In this document: positions 8,594 through 18,710 of the stretch, in pieces
Layout: every line of letters begins with the position of its first letter
Position numbering within the stretch: position 1 is the first letter of the stretch
NCBI GenBank assembly: GCA_015680685.1
Contig: MNCI01034785.1
Span: 1-24,373 of the forward strand
Origin: Gnetum montanum
Lineage: Eukaryota; Streptophyta; Gnetopsida; Gnetales; Gnetaceae
DNA length: 24,373 nt
Reading direction: 5' to 3'
The notes under the pieces: model-generated
Database searches by the model: none
Seen by the model: only the letters and a program-made list of their open reading frames with translations
What the model was told of the DNA's origin: nothing
Made by a program: the position numbers and the translations under genes

Positions 8594-11500
8594 AAGAGCA
8601 TAACATCAATATCATTCTAAGGATGTAACCCTCCTAATCTTCTGAATACTATATAACCTAAAAAGTAAATAAGAGAAACTAAAAGTGAGTTAGAAACCTT
8701 GTTATTTTCTTCTCATCCATGAGGAAGGGTGAGACAAGTGCACTTTTACTTGAAAGTACATGTCAATGTCTAGCATGCATCACATAAGTATGATATATCA
8801 TAATCATCTTATACAATCAAAAGAATGAATTGCAATCCATCCACGCTCTCCACCCTATCAACCAAACAAGTACAAAGAGACTAATATGCATCACACTTAG
8901 TGTGTAATATGAAATCATTGTCATAAGTACTCAACTAGTATCTATCAATCTAGTATTTATCAACTACAATGTTCATGGATTTTTTTGAATCTTAACAAGC
9001 CCCAGTAGAAACACATATCCATTGTCTATAACTACCAAATCTAGAGGTGTTGAACATGCCATCTATTGTTCTAGATGTTCAAGAAAGTAGTAGAAGAATG
9101 AACACTTCATATTTCTTATAAGATGAAATATACAACAAGAGCCTCACAAATACATCTTAGTGTGGGGGGTAGGACCAAACCACTCTAGGGTACCTACTAT
9201 ACTTTACTAACTTAGGCTTAGGATAGAAAGGTTTTAGAAAATAAATTACAATGGAATAAAAATTGAAAGGATGCCAAGAAAATTTTTAGGTAAAAGAATA
9301 AAAATTAATAAAACATGTATAAAGGAGTAACAAAATTTTAGATTAAATTAAATATAAAATCTATAATGCAAATAGCCACTTGCATATAAAACCTAGCTTG
9401 TTTACTATTGAAGCCCCTAATTCCTGGGATAAATTTTATAATAGAAAAAAATTGATAATAAAACTTAATAAGTAATATAATTGACTAATTTAAATTAGTG
9501 AATTAGGATACTAACATTTCAAAAATAAATTTAAATATTTGTATAAACATTCAAATTCCCAACTTACAATTAAATAGAAAAGAAAAGTTAGAATATCACA
9601 AAAGATAGATAATTACAAATTCCATATGTGTCAACCAAAGTGCATACAAAGTACAAGTACTTGCTGAATATTAAAAGGAATATAACTTAAATACATAGTG
9701 CTCATCCTACTAAGTAGGGTCCTAAGAGAGCTAGTTGATGAGTGAAAGCCTAACCTCTTTGAGTGGATACACCTAGGCTTAAACCCAGGTTTTCAACATG
9801 AGAAATGATCACCTTACCATCACTCTAAATGATCATCCTTAAGTACCAACTGAACATTATAATTTATAAATTCCATCAACTTGACAACTTAAAAAAATGC
9901 TAAAGGATATAAATTCTAATCTAAGCTACTACTTCTCTAACTTTTCTTCATCATAAATACCTATTTCACTTAGGAGGTAAAAACAAAGAAAAAAGGTAAT
10001 TCACAAACTAAGTAGGAAAAATAAATTGCAAGTAATTTCTCAAGATTTTTGGAAGCAAGTAGTAGGTAGCTAGATAGTCATGCATAGGGGTTGTTACATC
10101 TACAGAATTAGTACAAAACATCCAAACTAAATAGTCATTTAGTAATATTAAACCAAATCATCAAATAAATAATATTAAAGGCTAAAATGTCTCAATAGAA
10201 TTCTACCACCTAATCCTAAATTTATGGAAGCTAGCATTAACTCTTAGTGTTCAAGTATTAAGTTGATATGTTTACTTTTTATGCACAAAATTTTTTACCT
10301 AGAACTAAATCCAAAGTAAACCAAAATATGTCTACTAGTCTTAATTAATGTTTCTTAAATATGGTACCAAAGTTAGCTTAAATATTACCTTAGTTTCTAT
10401 CATTCTTTACATAATGTTATTTATAGATCAATGTGACATGAATTTTACTACTGTAGATAGTGAAGGATTTAATGATATCTTAATATTCCTTTAGAATCAA
10501 CCGATCACTTCCTCTATGCTAGCTTCATCCAAACCATACATACAACTGAGTTAACATCTAAAATATTAATCTAGATAATTCAAAAGAAATAGTAGCAAAA
10601 AATATATAGAAATTAACCAAACCTAATTTAATGGAGAAACATGCTAATTGTATACTAAATTTTCAAATGTTGAGTCTTAAGTCTCCTATATTGCCAAATT
10701 CTAAAGAGTCTAAATTCTCATATAGAATCAATTTTGATGAGCTCCAAGTCTTATATATATCTCTAAAAGTTGATGATCTCTAAGTTTCATATTTTACCAT
10801 TTTTAAGTGATCCCTAAGCTTCCTAAAGTAATTTCTATGTCCTAATAGCATTCAAGTGTAGTTCCTCCATCTTCTTTCTACTATTTGACAAGGTAAACTA
10901 TGCTTCTAAGCATTCAAGCTTTGCATGAGGTTTTCAAATGGTAAGAATGGCTTAGTAACAAAACTTTTTTTTCACATTAGTAGTAAAATAAAGGGTTAAG
11001 TAATACATTATAACATCGCAATTGGATTGCAATGATGTATTCAAGTGTGAAAAGATATCTTGGAATCAATGCCAGTGTGTTGAATGACTTTGTCTTGTGG
11101 GCACTATGTGTAGGAGGAAGTTTCACACCTAAAAAATCAAATAGAAATCAAAAACAATAGAAAAACTTCCTAGAAATTAGAAAAAACTAGATTTAGTTTG
11201 AATAACATCAAACATGAAAAAATTCATAATATAATCTAAACCTAACACAAGCATTACAAATCCAAATCAATTTTACTAAAATATACATACCAGAAAACTC
11301 ATACCTATCAAATACATGCCATAAATGCATTTGATTGAACATCTGATATCAAAATAGAATGTATGTTAACCAAATTAATTTAAAATCTAAAAATAAAGCA
11401 TTGTAATAAATTTCTCTATTTGATTGAAAGTGTTATTGATAGAAATGCTTATATGGCTAGGATATCCTAAATAGGTTCTAAATGCTAAGGCAAGACAAAG

Positions 11501-12366
11501 GTTAATAATTGGATTCAAGTAAGATATAAAATAAAAATCTAGAAAGGAAATAACTTATGTAGATTTGGAAGGTCATCCTAGATTCGATGAGACTCCTCTA
11601 CTTTTTGATAGGATCTCCCTCTTTGGTTCACTGTCCTGGATGTTGGTGAAGTAGAAGGATGATTTCTAATAGAAGGGTTGTTAAGAATTTATACATACAA
11701 AGGCATGCTAAGGTAATAGGTAACTTCTAGCAATGTCTAGAAATCCAAAAGAAAATACATATAACCTCATTCCAAAAATTAGAATATAAATATTATTTCT
11801 TAAAAAGTTCTATATCCAAAATTGGTCCTATAAGAACTACTAGATATACCCTAGCAAGGTATACCAAAAAAATATAGTAGTTAAGGTCTAAGGTTCAAAT
11901 CTAAATATAAATATCTAAGGGGTGCTTCCATGTATCATTGCAAATAATGAGGTATTAGGATAGTGGTAAGACTATTCAGTTGAAAAATTTAAATCATGGA
12001 TTTGATTCTAGTGGAAAATGCTAAGTTATAGAGTTCTAATTAGGCTATATATCTTGGGATGTATTTATATTACAATTATTTCAAGGTTCCAACATTATCC
12101 TATCTTGTATCATTGCTATAACCCAAAGTATAAAAGGTATAACATATATAAAATATATTAGCTTAAAATAAAATTAAAATTTATTTTACCCAATATTAAA
12201 CAATTATAAAAGCATACCAACACATAACAATCAAAGCATACTACATGCCCGATGTAGAATTCCATGTGCTAATGATCCATTTAGAAATTGGTACCTACTT
12301 ACTAAAAATTTTAACAAAGAGGATTAGTGTTTATATGCTTGAAATGAAAAATATTGAATAACCAGA
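8594..12366. other. AT-rich intergenic DNA without recognisable genes
   Basis: About 3.8 kb between the 3' ends of elements A and B, which face each other. It is very AT-rich and stop-dense in all frames; I find no open frame of 60 codons and no retroelement motif. It begins AAGAG and ends CCAGA, which would be the outer target-site bases of A and B. It may be old host DNA into which both inserted, or an element decayed beyond recognition. The only internal structure I can point to is the tRNA-like segment at 11956-12015. Confidence 0.6.
11950..12015 (+). repeat. Possible tRNA-derived SINE head or decayed tRNA-like sequence
   Basis: A pol III A-box-like TAGGATAGTGG (11956-11966) is followed 33 bases later by a B-box-like GATTTGATTCT (11999-12009), a spacing normal for tRNAs. 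The B box differs from GGTTCGANTCC by changes consistent with CpG decay. Bases around it (CATGG ... CTAGTG) look like the remains of a T-arm stem. The acceptor stem is not recognisable, and I cannot see a clear 3' tail or target duplication, so this is a weak call. Confidence 0.3.
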
Positions 12367-12938
12367 TGATGAGTAGCAAGTAGTTCCTTCACCCAATCAT
12401 ACGAGTCATAAGCATGCACTAGTGTTCTAGTTGAATTCAATGGACTTAGCGCCTAAGTGTGCCTATAGACAAAGATGGTGAGTTGAAGAAATATGATCAT
12501 TGTATTCTTAGCTCTCACTTGTGTAGGCTCATTTGTATGGGTAAGTATGATCCAAAGAATATGATATTTATTTATATTTTATATTTTTATCTATTTAATC
12601 CTAAGTGTTGAAGTGAAGATAATTGATTGGTAAATTAGTTGTTTTAACTACCTAATAGTTCTTAAGCTAACTAGCCTAACATAGGCATCCAGACTTACCT
12701 TTTATACACATCCTAAACTCATTTTAACACTACTGGCTTACCAAGTGTTTACTTTTTGGCATACCAAATAGCTGGGGTTACCAAGTGTTCATGGTATGTT
12801 TGAAGTAGTTTTCCTTATGTGTTTGTTATTAACAACATTAATTAACTAAAGACAAGAATATAAATTAGATTAATACTAAAGTACATTAAATTAAATTAAT
12901 CTATTTCAACTACTATAAGGAGTATTAAGAATCTCTTC

Positions 12939-12944
12939 TTTATT
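12939..12944 (-). promoter_or_regulatory. Polyadenylation signal of LTR-B
   Basis: Minus-strand AATAAA within CCAATAATAAAGAAGAG, aligned with the AATAAAG-x-GAG signals of LTRs A and C at an equivalent distance from the TATA box. Confidence 0.6.
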
Positions 12945-13104
12945 ATTGGTCACATCAATGTGTTCAAGTATAAAATTCTTGAATAAAGATTTCTACAGTT
13001 GCTTGAAGTCCTACTATGGGCATTCAGAAAATATTCTGAATTTGGTGAAAGAAAACTTCAAGAACTTGGCTACACTCATTCCATAGATGTGGTGGGTACA
13101 TGCA

Positions 13105-13112
13105 TTTATATA
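13105..13112 (-). promoter_or_regulatory. TATA box of LTR-B
   Basis: The minus strand reads CCTATATAAATG, 108 bases inside the LTR start. This offset matches the 98 bases of LTR-C. Confidence 0.6.
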
Positions 13113-13127
13113 GGTGTGACATGAAAC

Positions 13128-13188
13128 TACATTGATGCATCTTTCCATGCATTGATGAGGCTACATTGATGGTGTTGTATTAATGCAT
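13128..13188. repeat. TGCATTGATG-type motif cluster in U3 of LTR-B
   Basis: Several variants of CATTGATG occur in about 60 bases (for example CTACATTGATGCAT, GCATTGATGAGG, CTACATTGATGG) immediately upstream of the TATA box in the element's orientation. The same motif, also near a CCTATC, is repeated at 16697-16821. Short tandem motifs in U3 commonly act as enhancer units in plant LTRs; activity here is inference. Confidence 0.6.
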
Positions 13189-13526
13189 ACCTATCAACAT
13201 AGCTAGTCTATGACTCATCATACTCGCATGAGTGAGTGCAGACTTGTCCTTAGGTAAAAAAAAAAAAGAGTAGAATTGAGCTTCCTAGAAAATTGAAAAT
13301 GTATGGGATTATTGATTGACTAATTTCTACTGACTAATTGACTCAAAGTGTCAAATTCTATGAAATTACAAAAGTTACAAAAATGGATATCCTTGACAAT
13401 AAAATTGGACATTGTCACAAAATTGGTAGTAGGAACCCTTTGATTGTTGAAGATGAGGTGAAGATTAGATAGTGCTATAAGGTGAAGGCTCCTAGGATGC
13501 TAAAGGATCTTTACTAGAATTAGCAC

Positions 13527-16215
13527 TCATGACGATGGAAAAAATTGAGGTTCTCTTGCTACAACTATTACTTTTGGAGATAAGTGAAAAGCATACAACA
13601 ATATTTTCATTTTATCCTCCTTACTCCATGGATCATATGCAGTCCACATGACTTCCTCAATGTGGACTAGTACAAGAATGTCCCACAAGTAGGGAATTAC
13701 TAGAAATAGCTACTTGAAATTTACAAACCATGTTGAGAATTGTTTCCATTCAATATTAAATGTCTTGAAAAGTTTTTGTAGCTTGTGATAGTTATTCTTT
13801 CATTTGGCCAAGTCCTTAGTAACTGATTGTTGGTTAGTAAATCAGTTCTAGACAACTTTAGGCTTGGAATTGGCTATCTTCAACTTTTTCTTGGTCTCTT
13901 TGTGATGCTTGAATTTAACCTCAGAAAGGAGGTACAAATTAGATGCCTACTTTTCTAATTCCATTCTTGGCCTTCCTTGTGTTTAGCATAGTCATGTTGG
14001 CATATCAGAGGTTGATGAGCTCCATGTATTCTATCATCTCTTCTATTTACAAGTTCTTCAAGTAGATTTTAGGTTTGTTATATGATTTTAATCCATCAAA
14101 GATTAGCTATTAAACATTACCTCTTTATTAGAGTTTCCAGAGTGTCTCATACATCTTCACATTAGCCAACTGGGTTTCTTTCTTGTTGACTTCTTTGAGG
14201 AGTCCCACCTGGTCTTGGTAGTGAGTCTTTATTTGTTCAAACTTTAGGGCCTTATTTTTTCTAGTGGCTACCTCAATGGCTATATTTTGGCAAAGCACTC
14301 AAATATCCTCCATAGAGATATTGTAATTTTTCACTACCAACCTCCTCAAGCCAAGGTTCACCTTAGCTAGCTACTCCTATTGCTATCTTACAAATTTAAC
14401 CATATAATCTTTCTACTTCTTGACATTCTACAGGTGGTGAATATCCTTTGTAAGGATCAAGGTTTTCTTATGGCCTTTAGCCAAGTCCTTATCAGTGTTG
14501 ATAGCTAATTCTTCCAATAAGAAGGTTTCAAATACTATAATCTCCTTCACATTATTACCCTTCCTAAATTTTGTTGAAGCTATAAGAAAGCTTCATCTTT
14601 ATTAATGTCATGGCTAAGAATGGTACGGTCAGAGATATGGGCCCTCAATTTCATAACTTTAGTAGCTAATTGATAATTTTTTATAGTGGCTACCTCTAGT
14701 TGGCCATTGATGAAGAGGAGCTTTCTCTTTGTCTCTAGTAGCTCTGATTGGGTTGCAGTGATATCATCTAGAAGATCAGATATCACTAGAAATAGTTTCC
14801 TAGTTCCCATCAATCATTCCAACACCTCCTCATGTTCGATTACACTTAGTTAACCACTTCCTAATCTTGTAGAAGCTTGCACATATTTTAAGGTACTAAT
14901 GTCAAGCATGGATATTGTAGGAGTATTCAAGGCCTCAACCACTCTATATGTCAAAAATTCTATTTCTATTTCCTACCCATGGTATTGTATCACTAAGATA
15001 GTCATCCCCTCACCTTCCTCCAAGTGCATCTAGAAAGTTACAACATTCTTAGAAATTTTAGGGAGCTCTTGTTATCTAGGGATGGACATTGTAACTTCTT
15101 AGATGCTTGGATTTTTTCTCATGGACTCCTACATGTATTGTGTAGAAAATAGTGGAATGATCTCTTCAAGCTAGCTAATTGTTATTATAAAGTTGTTGAG
15201 GTAAGTCAACATTGGCTAGTAGAACAATGGCTTCTAATCACTTAACCCACCCTATTATTGTTGTAGTAGTTATTCATGAAGTTTCCTCATCCATTTAATA
15301 GTTGTGTGGCCCTTTGGTGTGGTCTCACTAGCAGGTGGTGGTGGTGGACACTCCTCTTCTAGTAGCTTGGTAGATACTTTGTCCTTCATCATCACCTGCC
15401 AAGATGTTGTAGGAGCATGGTAGAGTGTGTAATTTGCATAATGTGCTATGCCTTCCCTTCATTAGAGGTTTTGGATCAAGCATGGAAAGGTAAGTTTCTT
15501 TCTCCCTCATTCATTTTATTTAAATATATTTTCAATTTCAAGATAAATTATGTGAGGAAGGTTGATTGGGAACTTGCCACTTAGAGTAATGCATGTACAA
15601 GTAGAGAGGGTAGTCACCTTACTGGCCCTCATTGTAGGATTTATGTGGTAGAATGCTATCTTGAAGGAAGCTTACTCCACCTTAGTGCATCATACTCCTT
15701 ATTATCCATGCCATAGCAATGTTGGATCCATTCTTTTGTTACCTTTGGGTATAACTAAGTGGACATATTCACAAGTTTTGCCCTTGTATTAGGTAAGCCA
15801 AGGGCATTTGTAATGGGATCAAACAAATAGGAGACAATTATATCCTTAATTTTAACAATCACATCTTCCTATTGGCTACTCTAAAAGAGGTATGTCTCTC
15901 CCATGTTCCATTCTTCACTGGATAAGATAATGCCAAGTCCAAGAAGGAACCAAAGTTAAGTTCTTAGAGAACTAAAATTTGGACCTTCTTGGAATGAATT
16001 CTTTCAAGGTAGACCTTAGTCAATGTGAATTCTAGATTAGGCCTTGGCCTTGGCATCTAATCTTATCACAACTAGCTAGTTTCAACTATGGGAATTTGGC
16101 AAACAAATTCCACTTTGAGCTCCTTCCAAAGAGGTCCCGTTACATGGGTTTAGCCTCTTATTCCTAGGGTTGTTATGGTTGCTAGTCCCTTCCCCCTCTT
16201 GGTTGCTCCTACCTC
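13527..16215 (-). pseudogene. Long degenerate ORF of unknown function in element B (coiled coil, hydrophobic C-terminal segment)
   Basis: About 2.7 kb of minus-strand sequence reads as decayed protein, with stops at probable former Gln/Trp/Arg codons and several frame changes. In order: a Lys/Arg/Gly-rich N-terminus (from about 16215); a globular part with readable runs such as ELNFGSFLDLALSYPVKNG (about 15990-15920) and EWIQHCYGMDNKEYDALRW (about 15750-15690); a His/Pro-rich stretch near 15400-15330; a long Leu/Glu/Lys coiled coil (about 14813-13750, including the clean 77-codon stretch 14813-14580); and a hydrophobic segment followed by Trp-rich sequence (about 13735-13600), ending at a TGA at 13529-13527. 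I recognise no family. Position and orientation fit a third gene of an Athila-type element, but it could be a nested non-autonomous element. Confidence 0.55.
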
Positions 16216-17188
16216 AATTAGGATTGTCCTTTAGCTAGTGTTCCCCTCTTTGTGGTAATTTGTAATTATAAATGTAATCAAGGATTAGTGATTAATGTGT
16301 AACCCTTAGTGCTCTTTTATACCTTTCTCTTTTTGGGTAACTTACACTTAGGTTAGTTGTAATAATGCTAGATTGATTAGTTTATTCATATAGCTAACAT
16401 AGTTTATTTATGAGATTTAACTTGGTGTAGATGGATATTTTAATATTATTTCATTAATTAAACTTTGGGAAGTTAGAAATATTTTCCATCATAAAGCATA
16501 GGTTTGTGGCCCCGATGATGTAAAGCTCACCTTTGGTACTTAGAAGGTCAAAGAATGAGATAAATCATACATGTGGTTTGCAAGTTTTGGTGTGTGGAAG
16601 GTTCTCTAGGCTCTAAAAATTACAAAAAATCCCCTTGCATTATGAATAAAATGTGAAACATTGGTTAAGTGTTGGTGCATATTATAGAATTTTTGCAATG
16701 CATCAATAGGGATATGTTGATGGGGATGTGCCAATGTAATGGGATAAATTGACAAGAATGCATGAATGCTTTAGGTTGCATTGATGCATTGGGATGTGTT
16801 GACAGGGATGCATTGATGTAGCCTATCGAGAAAAATTTGGCGATACAATTGAAGCCTAAAACAAGCTAGAAAAGCTTAGAAAAAGGAAAAATCATGGAAA
16901 AGTGCTTGAAATTGACTTGGGAAAGAAGATTGTGAGGAGATTATAGTTACAAGGAATGCAAAAACTAGATGTTTCTTGTTGGAAAATAATGGAATTGAGT
17001 GCAAAATACCTAAGGGATAGGTAGTTTAACCATCTAGACCAAGGAGTATGCAAGTGGATCCTCCACATAATAGGCTTAAGCCCTTAATGCCCTTACATGC
17101 CCTCATAACTAGGAGTTTGTAGGTGCTAAGGATGATCAATGACCATGGATTGTTAAAAATTAAATCTAGATAAGAAATCACCAAAGAA
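16216..17188 (-). other. Non-coding spacer in element B
   Basis: No frame is convincing between the shared coding remnant (ending 17189) and the long ORF (starting about 16215). It holds the TGCATTGATG motif cluster at 16697-16821 and AT-rich DNA at 16260-16500. If the long ORF is native, this spacer would be its leader or an intron; a minus-strand TTTAG/GTATGT just before 17189 resembles a splice donor, but I cannot place an acceptor. Confidence 0.45.
16697..16821. repeat. Degenerate tandem TGCATTGATG / GGGATGTGTTGA motifs
   Basis: Across about 125 bases, variants of GCATTGATG or its complement alternate with GGGAT-x-x-x-TTGA. Examples are TTGATGGGGATGTG, TTGCATTGATGCATTGGG and GTTGACAGGGATGCATTGATG. 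The block resembles the U3 motif cluster of LTR-B (13128-13188), including CCTATC at the edge, but I find no matching TATA, AATAAA or LTR termini around it, so I do not call an LTR. Confidence 0.55.
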
Positions 17189-17605
17189 TTATGACATACC
17201 TAAATAGATACATTGATCAACCATGATAAGAGGCAGTAAGGTGGTAGATTGTACGAGTGTATAATGAGAGAAAGAGAGTCTAGTAATGGAGTCTTGCATC
17301 CTAGTCACATGAAGTCCATTATGGATGTTGTGATTAATATGATCCAATATTATCCCATCCTTAGTTGAAACCAAGTCCATCCAGTTCCAATGACTTCACA
17401 TTGGCACAGTTATACCATTCAAACCCTAGAGTTTATGAACACTTCCAAAGATCATCCACCATTCTAGATAGAGAAGAAAAGAGAAGCGGGAAGTTAAGAG
17501 GACCTTAGTTAGAGGGATACCCTCAGGCATGGGTATCATATCTTTCTAGCCCCATAACCAATGCTTGTAGCCCATTATTTCATCTAAGGAATGTACTTTG
17601 AATTC
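17189..17605 (-). pseudogene. Extra coding remnant after integrase in element B (homologous to 6709-7020)
   Basis: The minus strand from the GAATTC at 17605 matches element A from 6709. It reads E-F-K-V-H-S-L-D-E-I then G-Y-K-H-W-L-W-G, PMPEGIPLTK and, after a frame change, a clean 63-codon stretch (17380-17189) beginning MDLVSTKDGIILDHINHN. Fewer frame breaks than in A make this the better copy for recovering the family. The protein is unknown to me. It lies about 600 bases after the end of pol, the same distance as in A. Confidence 0.5.
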
Positions 17606-17639
17606 CCATGTTTTTTTTTTCATTGGAACCACACCATGC

Positions 17640-18199
17640 AAATACATTGATCCCTATTAGTGGTCAACATTAGGAATGGTAAGGAATTAATGAAAATACT
17701 CATAAAATTGTACATCGTAGGCATGTACAAAAGGTGATAAGTCCTCTTGAAACTACACACTTATCAATTCCACTAGATTTGTTCCAAGTTTGATAAGAAC
17801 TAAGGTCACAAATTCTTGATAAGTTAATATTAAGAGAGGACCTAATGATTTCAAGATGAGAGAACATCATAAATTTGAGTGAAATGGATGGATGACATGA
17901 TCTCACTACTGAATATCATAAGGAAACTAATGTTCCATTAATCAATGTCATAATTCAAGGATGAAATCTAGTCATTAAGCAATTAATTCAACTAATATAA
18001 TTTAATAAACCTCCAAAATTTAGTAGTTGTACAAAGCATCAAAGTCTTGATGACAATAATGAAGAAAGACACATTTAAGAAAATTCAAATAAGGAAAAAT
18101 ATAAAATAAGTTGCAAAATGTTCAAGAGAATGGAAAACATATAAAGAACGATGTAAAAAAAAAGTTAAAAAATCGAGAAGCCTATTGCAAAATGTTAGG
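17640..18199 (-). other. Spacer between pol and the extra coding remnant of element B
   Basis: AT-rich, with no supported gene; the open frame at 17700-17906 has no counterpart in element A. The position and length match the T-rich spacer of A (6139-6708). Confidence 0.4.
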
Positions 18200-18710
18200 A
18201 TGGATGATCATATCCCCTACAATTAAGTTAAAAGGGACATATCTGAAAAATAGAATGAGCTTGGCCATTGGCTGAGGTATTGTGGCAATTAATTAATCTT
18301 ATCTTGAGGAAAGATTTAACTTATTACATGTTAATAAATAACCTTTTCTTTTGGGTTTTTAGGATGGTAAATCATCATGACCTCAGATGGAAAAATTTTA
18401 TGGATAATGTAAGAGCCTTCCCATAGCATTTGAAATTTTGTATTTTTAGGTACATGCATGGGGTTTTAGCATAGCATCTTATCTTCTAGTTGAAATTGGA
18501 ATTTTCTTATTTTGAGGTCATGATGTTGCTTGATATGTTCCTTGTTCACTTTATTCAAGGATAAGACTACTAGTTGATTTTCATCTAGCATGTTAAGATT
18601 CATCAATCTTTCTCTTTAGGCTAGACTTAAATCCAGGTCAAGGTAATAGGCTATTGAATGTGTATGGAACCTGATTTGAATTTGAAGGGTTGGGGGTTTT
18701 CTGTAATGAT
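18200..18710 (-). pseudogene. Integrase C-terminal remnant of element B
   Basis: Minus-strand reading from 18710: a segment with RLMNLNMLDENQLV, then KEHIKQHHDLKIRKFQFQLED, a NP-x-HVPKNTKFQMLWEGSYII block (about 18445-18380) and a tail with NGQAHSIFQICPF near 18250. Each matches the C-terminal part of integrase in element A (LLNEN, IRKVKYQLGDKVLY, FKTLWKGPYIIY, DGQPFLLFQISSF). This places the end of pol at about 18200. The catalytic core is missing because the copia-like element D begins at 18711. Isolated stops are present. Confidence 0.75.

Larger units (their letters stand above)
12367..13220 (-). repeat. 3' LTR of element B
   Basis: In minus orientation it begins TGATGAGTCA (13220-13211) and ends CTCATCA (12373-12367). 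It shares with LTR-A the AAATCTTTATT-x-AAG block, the AATAAA region, CTTGGTAAGCCAGTAG (12745-12730) and the terminal stretch with GTTGAATTC-like sequence at about 12430-12440. Distances: TATA to AATAAA about 168, AATAAA to the end 572, start to TATA 108. No tRNA-Asp-type primer site lies beyond 12367, as expected of a 3' copy. Its U3 is rich in TGCATTGATG-type motifs. Confidence 0.85.
12367..18710 (-). mobile_element. Element B: 3' half of a second gypsy element of the same family, minus strand
   Basis: Read right to left: integrase C-terminus (18710-18200), a coding remnant shared with element A (17605-17189), a long degenerate ORF absent from A (16215-13527), then a 3' LTR (13220-12367). 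Homology to A in integrase, in the post-integrase block, in the bases just before the LTR and in the LTR itself, all in the same order and orientation, supports a single element. Its 5' part is cut off at 18711 by a copia LTR and presumably continues beyond the window. At its outer end CCAGA (12362-12366) is the possible target duplication. The 13.2-16.3 kb part could instead be a nested insertion. Confidence 0.75.

Noticed and set aside
11950-12015. A functional tRNA gene
   Set aside because: Acceptor stem and anticodon arm are not recognisable and the B box is degraded; at most a tRNA-derived remnant.
16200-17100. A second minus-strand LTR pairing with LTR-B to enclose the long ORF
   Set aside because: Only the short TGCATTGATG motif is shared; I could not find the TGATGAG/CTCATCA termini, the AATAAA block or the CTTGGTAA block at corresponding positions. 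Left as an open finding.
17189-17210. Splice donor (TTTAG/GTATGT) on the minus strand ending an exon
   Set aside because: A single donor-like string without an acceptor or branch site that I can place; common by chance in AT-rich DNA.
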